DNA from: Geosiphon pyriformis
Lineage: Eukaryota; Glomeromycota; Glomeromycetes; Archaeosporales; Geosiphonaceae
Assembly: GCA_016748015.1 (NCBI GenBank)
Contig: JAAOMT010000372.1
Location: forward strand, 737,400-801,399
Direction of reading: 5' to 3'
DNA length: 64,000 nucleotides
The notes below the pieces were generated by a model. It did no database searches. It was not told where the DNA came from and saw only the letters and a program-made list of their open reading frames with translations. The position numbers were made by a program, and so were the translations under genes. Every line of letters starts with the position of its first letter. Positions within the stretch are counted from its first letter, which is position 1. Shown in pieces: positions 33,691-45,853 of the stretch.

Positions 33691-34190
33691 CCAGCTTACT
33701 ACCAAAAACGTCGAATACAAATGGATTGCTAAACACCAAAACACATTTGAAATCCTCAAAGAAAAACTAACAACAGCTCCAATTCTCGCCTACTCAGATT
33801 TCAGCAACTGATTCCAGTTAGCAACAGATACTTCTTATACTGCCTTTGGTGCCATCCTATCACAGTTAGATGACAATGAAAATGAGCGAGTAATTGCTTA
33901 TACTAGCAGAACATTGAAACCAGCCAAAAAAAACTACCCTGCAACAGAATTAGAAACTGCAGCAGTAATCTGGGCCCTACATCATTTCAACCTTACCTCA
34001 AACCCAAAGAATTTGATATTATCACTAATAATATTGGACTCAAATGGCTTTAGAACAAAAACACTCAGCTAAATGCAAAACAAACCCAATGGACAGGATT
34101 TTTAGCCAACTACTAATATATTGTACACCACAAACCAAGAAAACTCCACACCAATGTTGATTGTCTCTCAAGAATGAGACAAGATTAGAA
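33691..34190 (+). pseudogene. RNase H of D2
   Basis: LATDTSYTAFGAILSQLDDN keeps the first Asp, and VIAYTSRTLKPAKKNYPATE and LETAAVIWALHHFNL follow. Broken by several frame changes and stops. Colinear with D1. Confidence 0.75.
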
Positions 34191-34229
34191 TATAAAACCA
34201 ACACCTATTTGAATTAACAACAAAACAAC

Positions 34230-35569
34230 AAACAATAAATCCTGAAAACTACAACAATCTTAAACAATATTTAGAGACATTAACAATTCCAACAGATTGG
34301 TCCTCAGATAAAAAACATCAGTTACAACAACAAGCCAAACAATACCTCTTATACAACAACATGATCTATTATCGAAACTTCAAAAACCCAGACAATCCGC
34401 TCAGATTAATACAAGAACATAAAAAAGAAACCATTTTATATAACATGCACTCAGATCTTTCATCAACACACCTAGGAAAAGACAGCACTATCCAGAGAAC
34501 ACTAGAATATTACTTTTGGCCTCAAATAAGAAAAGACATTCATAAATACATTAAGTTTTGTGATAGTTGTCAAAGAAGAGAAGGAACTTGCCCTACAAAA
34601 CCTTTAAATCCAATCAAAGTTGGACAGCTTTTTGACTGAGTTGGTATTGATTTAGTCAGACCACTACTTATCACAAACCAAGGAAACTGTTATATTGCAG
34701 TAGCTGTACACTATCTTACCAAATGGCCTGAAGCCAGAGCCATTCAATAAGCAGATGCGAAATCAGTAGCAAACTTCATCTACGAAGACATTATTTGTAG
34801 ACATGGATGCCCAATAGAACTTTTATCTGATTAAGAAACAAATTTCGTGAACAATTTAATCCAGGAAATTTGTGGATGATTTAATATTAAAAGACCATTA
34901 TCTTTGTCCTACCATCCATAAACAAATGGACTTGTAGAATGTTTCAACAGAACATTGTGTGAATCATTAGCCAAAGTTTCAACCAATTTTGAGTAAGAAT
35001 GGGATCTCTTTATTCCATAAGTGTTACTAGCATATAGAACACTAAAACAAGATACCACAAAACACATACCATTTAATTTAACTTATGGAAAGACAGCAAC
35101 ATTACCAATTAGTTTCACAATGGAAACATACCCAGTACAACCAATTAATAAAGACAACTTTCAGGAAACTCTACAATGAAGAGCCTACACACTACTTAGT
35201 ATGTTGGAAGGAAAACAACAAATAGCAGCCACTTATATTAAACACTTCCAAGCTCAACAAAAAGAACGGCATGATGACAAATTGCCTTCAGTTACTAATG
35301 GATTTAAAATTAGAAACAAAGTTCTCTTATACAGAACTAAAGCTGAAAAACAATGGAGTGAGAAATTTGAAAATAAATGGAATAGACCATTCTTTATCCA
35401 TAAAGTTTTAGGTAACAGATCATACAAGCTAAGACTTGATGACAAAATCCTAGCAAAAGTTGCACATGAAGATTGTTTGAAACACTATAATTCCACAAAT
35501 TGGTATACATTCTCCTTTAATCAATCCCAAAGATATTCCCCAAAATTTAGAACCAATAGTCATCATTGA
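34230..35569 (+). pseudogene. Integrase of D2
   Basis: 34361-34639 is open: YNMHSDLSSTHLGKDSTIQR, FWPQIRKDIHKYIKFCDSCQ. A TGA at 34637 precedes the core. LVRPLLITNQGNCYIAVAVH has His for the first catalytic Asp, LLSD then a stop keeps the second, and TNGLVECFNRTLCESLAKVS keeps the Glu. The segment missing from D1 (IQEICG-stop-FNIKRP) is present here. 35201-35569 carries the C-terminal region, with a 24-bp loss near its end relative to D1. Confidence 0.85.
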
Positions 35570-35714
35570 ACAACCTCTCATCTTGAACACTTAACTTAAA
35601 TTTATTATTATAGTTATCTCCTTATAATTTAAAAACAATCTCACAAAAACAAAGCAAAAATAATAAAAACCCATACACCAAAAATAATTTTCTTTTATTT
35701 TCAAATCTTTTATA

Positions 35715-36434
35715 ATGACTATTCCTCAAAACATTCAACAATTATCCCAAAAACTAATGTTAGCTTTAAAAACAATACCTGAATTATCCATTACTGTTAC
35801 TGAAAGCCACATTAATTATACCCAAACAGAAGTAGTTATAAATTTAGCCCCAAATTCATGAAAATATCATCTGTATAAGAAGAACACAAGAAGTTATTCT
35901 GGAATTCACCTGCCAAAACTTTTAAAGCTTGCTTTAAGAGAAAACTTAATGCTTACTTCTATTAGTATTCCACCAAATACTACTATTCAACAAAAATTTT
36001 AACTGTGTCTTAATGAAGAAAACTACGACTATACTCCAATATATAAATATTTTTACATTGAAAAAACACTTCATAAATGAAAATGGGAGCTTACAGCAGC
36101 AAACCTCACAAAAAAAGCTATTTGGAAACAATTTCACAACAAATTCAAGACAACAGCTGGACCTACAAACAGTCATTATAAACTAAGAGCTGCTCTTAGA
36201 CTTTATGACCTATTCTACACCTGTAAAAACGTTTTACAAAACCCAATTTTACAATTTTTGAAGATTCAATACATTGGAAAGCTCACAAAACTAAAATTTC
36301 AACAATTTTCAGACCAAATTTCTTCAATAATTTTGGATTATTATCTGGAAATTACAGACAGTACTTGGACTTTAACAGAGTTTAGTCTTGAGGAGGAGGT
36401 TATGTTACCAGACAAAATTAGAGATATTATTTAG
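35715..36434 (+). pseudogene. ORF3 of D2 (three stops)
   Basis: 720 bp from ATG to TAG, exactly as long as D1 ORF3 and colinear with it, with no length change. Stops are TGA near 35859, TAA near 36000 and TGA near 36078. SHYKLRAALRLYDLFYTCKN and SSIILDYYLEITDSTWTL are kept. Equal length with only substitutions suggests the frame was held until recently. Confidence 0.8.
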
Positions 36435-37382
36435 CATAAAATTATCTTTATTCCTATCATTAATTAACATATATTATCATTTCAAATTATAACCTATTAC
36501 ATTAGCAAAATGTCCGAAATTATTATTTAATTAATAACCCAATTTGTACATAACACAAATGTAACTTAAGTGCAATGATCAATCATGCAATACCCCAAAA
36601 TATGTAACATTCAAAAGTTCGCCAAAATTTGTAGAAATTCGCCGAAATAATTAACAGTTCACTGAAATATCTAATAGTTTACAGAAATAATTTGTTGTTT
36701 GCCGAAATGTATCTTTAGTTCAGCAAAATTGTAGAAAAGAACAAAGTTCAAGTTCATAGAATAGTGTTATGATAAGTTGTATAAAAAAAGAGCTTCTCTC
36801 TTCAAGAAAATGTATCTTACTTTAGATTTACCTCTTAGAACTGTTCCTATACACACAAAAAGAAATAAATATCAAATAATTCAAAAAACCAAATTCTTTA
36901 ATTATTACACTTGAAAAATTCTCAAAACCCAACTAACATTTTGAAATTGATTAGCTACTAATTTCAGTAAAACTGTTAGTGGCTCCAGGCCTGGATAAAA
37001 AATGTTTCCCTTGACAGAATTCTATTTCTTTTACATTTCTTTTATTTTCTTTCTTTTATTTTCTTATTATAATCATTAAGATAGTCTACAGATAAGATTC
37101 CTGTAGAAAAGTTGACTTTCACAGCAAAGTAACTACACATTTTAGTGAGCTTCTAAACGAGCAATTCCTGAGAAAGAGTTGATATTTACTACAATGTAAC
37201 TACACAAAGCAACTGGCATGGAATTGGTTATTCTACTTATAAGCCCAGCAGTTCAAATTATAGGAGATAATTTAAAGATAAAATTCAGTTATTGGAGATT
37301 CAAACACTTCCCATAGTTGTGAATTAACAGCATTACAACAAACATACAAGAGCTAAGAAGAGACCAAAAACCTCCGGTAACA
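36403..37382 (+). repeat. 3' LTR of D2
   Basis: 980 bp, the partner of 27541-28520, preceded by the purine tract aggaggaggtta. The first 200 bases differ from the 5' LTR at more places than in D1, mostly by transitions. Confidence 0.95.
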
Positions 37383-39345
37383 GTGGTTAATAAATTATAA
37401 ATATTAGAGGCTGATAAATTAGTGGTTAATATATTGGCTGCTGTATCATGGGTAAGTAATTTAGTTAATATGATTCTGGATTTAATTGATAATTCAAAGT
37501 TTGGAACTGGTAATCAAAATTTTAATATTAATTTCCTAATCATGAAGTATTGCTATAAATTTGGCAACTGACTTTAACATATTCTTGTTTACCACAATTG
37601 TAGCAAACACACATCTCTGATTGTCACAATTGATTGGTTGATAATGATGAACATGTCTGATTTTGAAAATAATTTGAGTTTCCTGAATTATTATATTGTT
37701 GTAGAAGTTGATAGATTGCTTGATTGTTAGCTAAGTATTTCTCTAATTTCTGATTAATTGAATTGTTGAACTGCTTTAATTTGGAATCCAAGTCAGATAA
37801 TTTATTCATTACTAGATTTATGGCTTGGATATGATTGGCTTCTAATTTAATTGCTTTAAAATCTTAAGCATAGGTAACTGTTGCTTGAAAATCTGTTAAG
37901 TATAATGGACATATGCATTGAAAAATGCTACTGCACAGGTCTCAGATAAATTAATTTAGAACTTGTGGCACTGTAAAATAATCAGCTTGTATTGTCTGAA
38001 TTTGGTGCAGATTCTTGTAGAAGCATTCTAGATAAGTAGTGACTGCTTCAGTTTCTTTTTGTTTAATAGTGGTGAAAATATTGGCTAAGTAATTAATACT
38101 ATTATTGTTGCTAAAATATTGTAGAAACACAAGCTTAAATGCATTAAAATTCTGAAGTTTGTTGACCAAGCTTTAATATTATGAGTTGGCAGTATCTTAA
38201 AAAAAGTATGGGATGGTTTGCATGACTCTGACATCATTTCATTTGTTGGCTGTGATGGCTTTTTTGACATTGTTTAGCCACATCTGGGCATTATTTTCTT
38301 TACTGGTGAATTTTTTGATCTTGGTAATTGGTGTGTATGCTATTTGTTGTTGTGATGGTGGTGGTTGTTAAAGTGATTGTTGCAATTGCTATTGATGTGG
38401 TATTTGCAGCTGTTGAATTAGTTCAATTGGCAGCTGGTCAATCATGTTTATCAGAGGTAAGTTTTGTTAATTAATTATGTTAAAGTTTGGATTATTCTGA
38501 TTTTGTGGAGTTTGCAGATTCAAAGTTTCAATTTCTGAATTTTCTACAATTGAGTTTTGTTAAGTTTGAATGTTTAAGGTTTCAATTTTTAGATTTTTGA
38601 CAATCGGGTTTTGGTAATTAAATTCTTGATTGTCATTTTCCTCTTTTTTTGATTCTGTTATTTTCCAAGAACTCAAAATTCCGAAATTTAGTGGAGATGG
38701 TAATAATTAAAATCCTGATGGCATTGGTGATTGTGATTTAAATTCTTCAAAATATTCACCATAGGTTTCTAATAAATCAGTTTTTGATTGTTTACTTTGA
38801 AATAGTATTTATATTAATGATGTTTTTGTGTTTGATGTAAACATGCCTGCTGATGAAATATTGATGACACTTCCAAGTGTATAGTAGTATAATAGATTGG
38901 TTGGTAATTCAAGTCTTGTTTTCTTTTAAGTAAGTGGTTGTATTCTTTAAAGTGTTACTGCTGGTGTTTGTAGTTTTCTTTTGCCTTTGTTTGCATAGAT
39001 GATTGAATATTCTTGTTGAGTGTAAATTTCAATTTCTCTATTGATTTCAGTGAGGATTGCTGTAAAATTATAATTTGCTAGTAGGCTAGTATTTTGAATT
39101 AATTTGTTGTAAAAATTTTTTCTTGTGAAGTCAATTTCTACTGGTACTCTTAACAAATATGAGATTTTTTTGTTGATGTAGAAATTGAAAGCTAATTCTG
39201 CTAATAGATAATTGTTGGTTAATTCCAAATGTTGACAGTAGTGTTAGAATAAAAATTTAGCAAATCTTAAATGGTTTGTCCCTATTCTTTCTAATTCTGC
39301 CACTTTTGAATGGTTGTGTATTGGTGCTGATTCTTTGTAGGATTA
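37383..39345 (-). pseudogene. Gag of element C
   Basis: Minus-strand order from high to low coordinates: an open N-terminal segment 38947-39228 (NNYLLAELAFNFYINKKISY), a Gln-rich linker, a capsid core (NNAQMWLNNVKKAITANK, then TGA at 38239-38241, then VMQTIPYFF), 37951-38169 (NFNAFKLVFLQYFSNNNSIN, VTTYLECFYKNLHQIQTIQA), the 37624-37809 segment and the knuckle CYNCGKQEYVKVSC (about 37570-37610, His replaced). It is colinear with D Gag. The W before FENL in D is TAA here, so decay is well advanced. Confidence 0.8.
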
Positions 39346-39355
39346 TATCTTATAA

Positions 39356-39366
39356 GAAGCACCAAA
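39356..39366 (-). other. Primer-binding site of element C
   Basis: TTTGGTGCTTC on the minus strand directly follows the 5' LTR end. It is nearly identical to the D1 and D2 sites, so C and D used the same primer tRNA. Confidence 0.65.
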
Positions 39367-40184
39367 TATTACAAATAATTATTTGGGGTCTTAAATCAAA
39401 TAACAAACCCATAACTTGGTGCTAATAGCTGATATAATTGTTATGATCTAAAGGTTTTGGTTGAGTTCTTTGTATAATAGACAGGGCTTTAATGATTGTT
39501 TTCAATAGTCTCTCAGAATCGCAATTTCATCAATTTTTTTCTTGGCTTAGTAGCCAACAATTTTCTGGTAAGCAATCTGTATTTTTTATATGTCTTACTC
39601 ACTTGCAGGGGTTTTTTACCAGACAATCCTTGATGTTAATAACTCAGTGTTTTAATCTTTAATTAATTAATCAACAACAAAAAATAACAAAATAAAATAA
39701 AATAAAAATAAAATAAAAAAAATAAAAAAATAAGCCAAGACAATGAATATTAATATCTTGTCAATAGCTGTAATCAAGAGCTATTGTTTCAGTGTGGTTT
39801 AGGTATCAGCTATTATTAACATAAAAAGTTGATAATGGAGAGTAGATTAAGATAACAAATAATTATTTATTGATATTTTGTGAATTAGAAAGTTGCTTAA
39901 ATAAAATCTAAATTAAGAGGTCTTGGTATTGATTTTGTTCTTTTTTATTTCTAACACTACTATTATATATATATAATTGCGATTTCTCAATTTCTCAATT
40001 TTTCACATCAGGAATCTTGGAATTTCTAGAATCCTGTAATTTTTTTAAGAGAAATCCTGGAATTCTGGAATCCTGCAATTCTTTATATGAGAATTCTGAA
40101 ATTCCTGGAATTTTACATTTACTATGGTTACTTTTGATTGGCTAATTTATATGCTAATATACTTTTTATATTCTAAAAATAACA
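39367..40184 (-). repeat. 5' LTR of element C
   Basis: 818 bp. On the minus strand it starts TGTTATTTTTAG and ends TTTGTAATA. It is colinear with 10650-11451. The TTAT target copy lies within 40185-40188 on one side and 10646-10649 on the other. Confidence 0.85.
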
Positions 40185-40888
40185 ATAAGTTGAAATAACA
40201 AGCTAATAGATAGCAAAAAAGAATAAAATTGTAGAATGATGAAAGAAATCAAAGAAAATTTAACTTCAAAGGGCAAATTGAATAAGTATGGATTCAATGT
40301 ACAAGATCAGTTTCATAAAATATCTCAATTGCTATACTTTTTAAAGAATAACTAGAGAATATAAAGATAAAGAGATAGTTTGTACTGTTAACAAATAATT
40401 ATATACTAATATAATTTTATGTCTTATATCAACATTCTTAGAATTCAATATCAGATATCAGATGTACTCTTTAGTCACATTTTATTCAATAATCTTTAAA
40501 TGCTACAATTATATAAGTCAAAAAAAAGGTAGAGAATAACCAACAAGTAATTTTTTATTCCAAAATGTTTAGATACTTGAAGGTAGAGAAAGAAAAATTA
40601 GTGATAAGAGAAAATTTGAAATGAAGTTGTTATTTTATTTCTTTTATTTTTTATTCTTTTATTTTTTCATGTTTTTCTATAGCTAAAAGATTCATTGCTT
40701 ATATAGCTATCAAAAGTAATCAATAATTAGGTCAACAATTAGGTTAATAATCAAGTCAATAATCAGATTAATGGTTAGATTATTGATCAGGTTAATAATT
40801 TCTATCTAAAAATAGAATGGTTAATTATATGACATTAGTAGTTAATACATATAATAATTAATAAGAAGTATAGATTTCAATTATAACA
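40185..40888 (-). repeat. 5' LTR of element A (main part)
   Basis: On the minus strand it starts TGTTATAATTG. Its inner end is interrupted by C and completed at 10642-10649. Colinear with 3628-4313. The target copy GTAT follows at 40889-40892. Confidence 0.85.
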
Positions 40889-40889
40889 G

Positions 40890-41035
40890 TATTATCAACC
40901 AAAAATTAAGTTATTAATTAACATAAAATTATTTTTATAATTTTTATTATTAATTAACATATATTATTATTTTTATTTATTACTTATTATTTAATCAAAT
41001 TATTAAATATTATTATTCAATTAATAATTTGATTT
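40890..41035 (+). repeat. Solo LTR S1, left part (decayed D-family LTR)
   Basis: tattatcaaccaaaaattaa onward matches the D LTR start tgttaccagacaaaattag with C-to-T and G-to-A changes, and continues colinearly (attaattaacatatattatta). It is interrupted at 41036 by LINE F and resumes at 47836. Its first three bases are also present at 3625-3627 because A inserted there. Confidence 0.75.
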
Positions 41036-41168
41036 TTTTTATTTATTTATTTATTAACGAGTGCAGCCCAACCAAAGTTTAGAATAAGTTACAAAGAAAA
41101 GTAGCCAACTAAACATGGTTCACGCATTTGCTACATGTGACTGGCCACTCGAGCCAATCAAGGCAACA
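41036..41168 (-). other. 3' UTR and tail of LINE F
   Basis: The minus strand ends GGTTGGGCTGCACTCGTTAA followed by TAAATAAATAAATAAAAAAAA. The same end, mutated, is found as a 62-bp insertion at 53673-53734, confirming it as a conserved 3' end recognised by the element's own polymerase. Confidence 0.75.
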
Positions 41169-44100
41169 CTACACACTTATCAAAACACTAACCCTATAAA
41201 CAGCACCAGACAAAAACAAGAACCTATCCCTAAAACCGAAACTAACATTAAGAGAATCTAGCACACCAATAAGATAGACCATGCCAGCTAAGAGAGACGG
41301 AGCACCCACACCAAGAGCACTGGCCACAACAACATCATCACCAATCAAACCACTTCTCTCCATATTAGATCTGAACTTAGTTTTAAGGAGCCAGAGGTTC
41401 GTCCTATGACTCTTAGCCAAATGACGGACAAAATCCACTACCACAATGGCCGCTTTCTTCTTGTCGCCAAGAGAAGCAGTGGCCTCATTCATCCAACTCT
41501 TGAGAACAAATCTCTTGCAAAAAACCGAATACAACCCAACATCAAACACCCCCAGAGAGAGATCTCGCAGTACAAAAGATGGCGACAGTAGATTAGAACC
41601 CATCAAAGTCCTCCATAAACCACCAAAATCACCCAAAATATCTGACCGCACAGAAGCATCCTTAACACAAGTAAAACCATGATCGGGAAGTTCCACATCA
41701 CCACAAAACAGACAAAACACACCAGGGTAAACCTTATTATACAACCTCTTTCGAACAGCAACAGGCAACTTGAAATAGACAGCTTTTATGAAGTACGTAC
41801 GAAGAGCAGCAGTGGCTTGACACATACTTTCAGAGAGCATATGAGAGTCAGGGTGCCAAACTAGAGTGGTACTATTCCAATCGACAACCAGACCAAACAA
41901 ACAAGACACAACCTCTTGGCCGGGACCCACCTCCCACTGAAACTTGCAAATAGAATGAAAAATGTCATGTACAAAATGGCGGGCATTACTGGAAACTGGC
42001 CTGCCATCAGCAACCACATATCTATAATTAATCCTAACAGGGAGAGAGATTCCAGAGTGCACAGCCTGTTTAGCAAGAATGTCAGCCAAAACATTACCAA
42101 TGATGCCAGCATGACTTTTGACTTTAATCCAGCGAACAGTTAAATCTTTGGATTCAATTAAATTAACCACATGGCGCCTTTCTATCCAGCAACTATTGTG
42201 ACAATCCGGCTGTAACAGACCCAATTCAGCCACACATGCATCGATAGCCACTTGACTATCCATGTGCAAAGCCACTGAAACAGAGATGGGAACACATTCC
42301 AGAGCCAGGGCAACAGCCTGTAATTCAGCCAGGGTCAAAGACAACACATCATGTATCTCTATTTCTAAACCTTTGTTCAAGCCAGAAAAATAAACAACAG
42401 CACCACATGCCACCTGAAACATACCCAAACTTCTAAGAGAACTGTCAGTATAAACATCAATCTCATCAACCCACAATCCATGAATCTCCTCACGAATGTC
42501 GGCAAAAGATGTCAAATCCAAAACACTAGCACAAACAAAAGCTAAACTCGCAGGAGGGGGAGCATACAAACAAGTACTCAAGTAAGCAGAGGCCTTCAAA
42601 AACCATAAAGGCACAGAGCCTCTAGAACCAAGTTTTTTCCATCAGTGAAACGTACGCCAACTAACAATAGAACTATTTTTGTCCAGAAGTCAGTCATCAT
42701 ACGTCATACTAGCAATTTTCAAAGAGCGAACCACATTGAAATACAAAGGATCACCCAACACTAATGATATTGGGAAACAGCCAGGAGAGCGAAAGACACA
42801 GGGAAGTCTGTTATCCAAAAACAGCTTGTTGTCAAGAAATATACGAACCACACCTGCTAGAAAATTGTTTGAAGTGTTTACTCTTAGCTTAACAGGATAT
42901 TGCAGAGGATTTAACGGAGCCCAGCACAAAACCTACAAATCCAAAATTTGATGTTTGAACAGTCAGCCAAGAATTTCAGAAGAATTCGCAAACTGCACAA
43001 CGGAAGCTGTTTTGCATTCAGCTTGTAACTGTTCAAAAGATTTCAGCCCATAAAGAGAGGGGTGGTGCAATGCCTCATTGGGAAAGTCTTTCGGCAAATT
43101 GGCTTTCGACCTAAGACCCCTTCTAATTAGAATGTCTCATTTTAGACAAACAGCTTTGGAAACAAAACTAAACTGCATTTGATAACTGACTATGGGTTGC
43201 AAAACAGCTAAAATCAGATAAGAGAATTGTTTATCAGAGACAGCCTTCCGGAAAACCATATTTGAGAAGAACCTAATATCTGAATTGGCTTTGGCAAGAC
43301 TTGGCTTAGACAAACTATCAGTGGACAAGAAAATACCCAGATATTGATGACTCACACCAGAATTGGCAACAGTAATAGTCTGGCTGTTGATGGATAAAAC
43401 AGGAACCTTTACTCTTTTGTTGATAGAAATGGCAACCGTTTTCTCATTGTTTATATTAATGTTATTGATGAGAAAAAACTCACTGGCCACATTAAGAATT
43501 TGCTGCGTAGAGGCTTGCCCATTTCCCATGCAAATAGTGTCATCGACAAAGGCACCAGCTGTGAAAAAAGAGGTCATACCCCCACTAGTCTCAATTCTTC
43601 TAGTCCTCGACACAAAGTTTGAATTGATCTAATAACCACACAAATGATCTTGTTTCGCAACTTCACATAACAAAGGGTCATAAAAAATTTTCCATAGAAG
43701 AGGTGAGAAAACTTTGCTCTGATCCAAACCATCAAGAACTTTGTATCTATCAGAAAGGCCAAAATCCATCATAACTCTGTTGAAGCAACTGTTGTGAATG
43801 TTGCCAAAAAACTTGATAAACTTGCTGCACATTTTAATATGGTGTAAACTAGCTTCTAAATGAGGCCAACCAACAGAGTCATACACTTTGTGCATGTCTT
43901 AAAGAACTAGCCAAAGCTCGCGGTCTTTTTCCAAAGCATCCTCCACAATTGAACTCACAGCTGAAATTGGTGACTGAGTGGAAGTGCCTTTGAGGACAGA
44001 AAAGTTGTTACCATGGAGGACATCAAACCTACTACAAGCAAGAAAGATCCTGTCTGAGAGAATTTTTAACAGAATCTTCCTGGCCATCTCAATCAATGCA

Positions 44101-45853
44101 ATAGGACGTGTATTTGACAAGATGCCATCCCAATCATAAGGCTTAGGAATCATGGACACCCAGGCCTCTTTTCAATAGACTGGAACATTACCAAAACACA
44201 AACAAGAGTTCAGCAAAGACAATAAACACTCCAAAACCAAACAGCCAGGTGTTTCCAAAGTTCATTGGTAATACCAGACAAACCAGCAGCTTTGCCATCA
44301 GGAAGATTGCTTATAACCAAAGACAACTCACACATGGTAATATCACACATAACCAGACTGAAGGCATTATTATTAACATAAGCCAAAGGGGCATATTGTT
44401 GTGCCCAGAGACCAGACAAGGCAGGAAGAGCATTCCGCTTCTTGGTCCAATTAACCATGATTTCATCAACTTTGAGCTTTACTTTGTCAGGTTCCAAAAT
44501 AAGAGAATCACCAACAACCAAATAGTCCAGAACAACTTTGCGAAAAGGCCGCTCCAAGATACTCCGAATCATCCCACTTTTGTCTGTTTCGAACTTTTCC
44601 ATATGCTTATCAATTGCATCTCTGATAGCAAATCTTTTGGCCATCTTAGATTCACAATATTTGGACTTTCTATATTGCTTTCTAACCTTTAAAAGATGAC
44701 TTATCAAGCCAGCAGAACCCACACCATCCCCGACCATACCAAAAACTTTGGAAGCTTCGGAAGGGTCAACCTTAAACCAAGTGTCAGCCAGACAATCAAA
44801 GCCCAAAGTATCATCCCGTCTCAGCACTTTCAATAACTTGGCAACCAGAAGCTCCAACCTAGAAAATTTAGAAGAGAGTCTATTCTTAGCACAATCAAAT
44901 TCACTATACCAATGTCTTGAAAAAATTTTCTCAGCAGAAGCAGTCATGGCATCAGCTAGTATCTCCCATATTCCATTCAAGTTGCCACTATCCTCAGCCA
45001 TCTTGAACCTATCCAGAGAACCCAAAAGCATACACTCAGAAAGGTCCTTAAAATGCGCCCACTTTTTTTCATCAGCATTCTTAATCTTAAACTTCCAGTA
45101 ATCCTTATTAGCATGCTTGCGAATGCTGTACAAATGAGCATCCAGAAGACCACCCAACTCAACAGACATCAACACAGCCAAGTGATCCATGTTAAAAAAT
45201 TCTGAGACAGAACTAACATCATGATCCACAACTGCTGAAATCAAAGAGTCACTAACTAGAATGTAATCCAAAACCTTGCTAACGCCTCTTAAATTGTTCC
45301 AAGTAGGAATCTTAGCTAGAGAGTGACCACCAAAAACATTAACCAAACCCAAACCTAAACATTTCCTAAGACTTGTCTCCTTGACTGAATTGTCTTCATT
45401 GAAGTCCCCACCCAAAACAACAAAAGAACTCTTGTTGATAGTATCAGCAATGAATAAATTAATAACAGAAGCCTAAGCAAAATGGTCACCACTAGACACA
45501 CAGGCATAAAGCCCAATGACAGACACAGAAAGCTTGTTCTTAAACAAAAGGTGAATTGAAAGAACTCTGCCCTTCACCTCTTCAACTTTGGAAACATGAC
45601 GAGCCAGAGAATCATTCACAAAAATAGCCACACCAGCCCCATGAAACCCAACATCCAGACCAGACGTAAAAACCCAAACACCCTCAAACCTTTTCATGAT
45701 CCATGGTTGTGAACTGGAACACAACTTGGTTTCCATAACAATCAAGATCAAACTACCAAATTCCTTATGCCAACAAAAAATGTCCTCCTGCTTTGTAGAA
45801 TTGTTCATTCCCCTAACATTACATGTGGCAATTTTCCAAATAAAACTGGTCAT
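41169..45853 (-). pseudogene. LINE F ORF2: endonuclease, reverse transcriptase, RNase H (near intact)
   Basis: It starts at ATG 45851-45853 (MTSFIWKIATCNVRGMNNST), overlapping the ORF1 stop. The endonuclease (about 45150-45853) shows VMETKL and GGDFNED. The polymerase (about 43100-44350) shows DGKAAGLSGITNELWK, RPIALIEMARKILLKI and TAGAFVDDTICMGNG (43531-43557; FVDD where FADD is usual). RNase H (about 42060-42500) keeps all four acidic residues: YTDSS, LAELQAV, MDSQVA, LADILAK. A CLFCGDVELPDHGFTC motif follows. Lesions are a TAG at 45473, a 1-bp frameshift near 44232, and stops near 44180, 43896, 43620, 43135, 42950, 42688 and 42646. The last 481 codons (41169-42614) are unbroken. Confidence 0.9.

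Larger units (their letters stand above)
27541..37382 (+). mobile_element. Ty3/gypsy element D2 with dUTPase and ORF3 (complete structure)
   Basis: A 9842-bp element with 980-bp LTRs, flanked by GTGG (27537-27540 and 37383-37386). It is colinear with D1 throughout and belongs to the same family. It has more frameshifts and stops than D1 and its two LTRs differ more, so it is the older or more heavily mutated insertion. It keeps some residues that D1 lost, such as YLDD in reverse transcriptase and the core segment deleted from D1 integrase. Confidence 0.95.
10650..40184 (-). mobile_element. Ty3/gypsy element C with dUTPase (split by D1 and D2)
   Basis: Element C is in three pieces, 10650-16318, 26145-27540 and 37383-40184, about 9.86 kb when D1 and D2 are removed, the same length as those elements. 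Its LTRs start TGTTA or TATTA and end TAATA. The 4-bp duplication TTAT flanks it within the LTR of A. Reading the minus strand across the gaps gives Gag with knuckle, protease, Cys-rich module, dUTPase, beta-rich segment, reverse transcriptase, RNase H, integrase and ORF3 in that order. The continuity of the domain order across both insertions supports one interrupted element. Confidence 0.85.
3628..40888 (-). mobile_element. Ty3/gypsy element A (outer element of the nest, split)
   Basis: Element A consists of 3628-10649 and 40185-40888, about 7.7 kb once element C is removed. Its LTRs begin TGTTA and end TAACA, or the decayed TAATA. The 4-bp target duplication GTAT flanks it at 3624-3627 and 40889-40892. 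On the minus strand the order is 5' LTR, Gag with CCHC knuckle, protease, reverse transcriptase, RNase H, integrase, 3' LTR. I see no dUTPase remnant, so A differs from C, D and E. All coding parts carry stops and frame changes. A landed three bases inside the 5' end of the solo LTR S1. Confidence 0.85.

Noticed and set aside
17295-37382. General reassignment of TGA to Trp in this genome.
   Set aside because: TGG is used freely at Trp positions, TAA and TAG also interrupt, and many TGA codons align with CGA, CAA or AGA in sister copies. Only the four-copy Gag site remains puzzling and is listed as a finding.
44249-45101. Plus-strand open frames of 147 and 117 codons.
   Set aside because: Antisense to LINE F ORF2, which has clear endonuclease and polymerase motifs.
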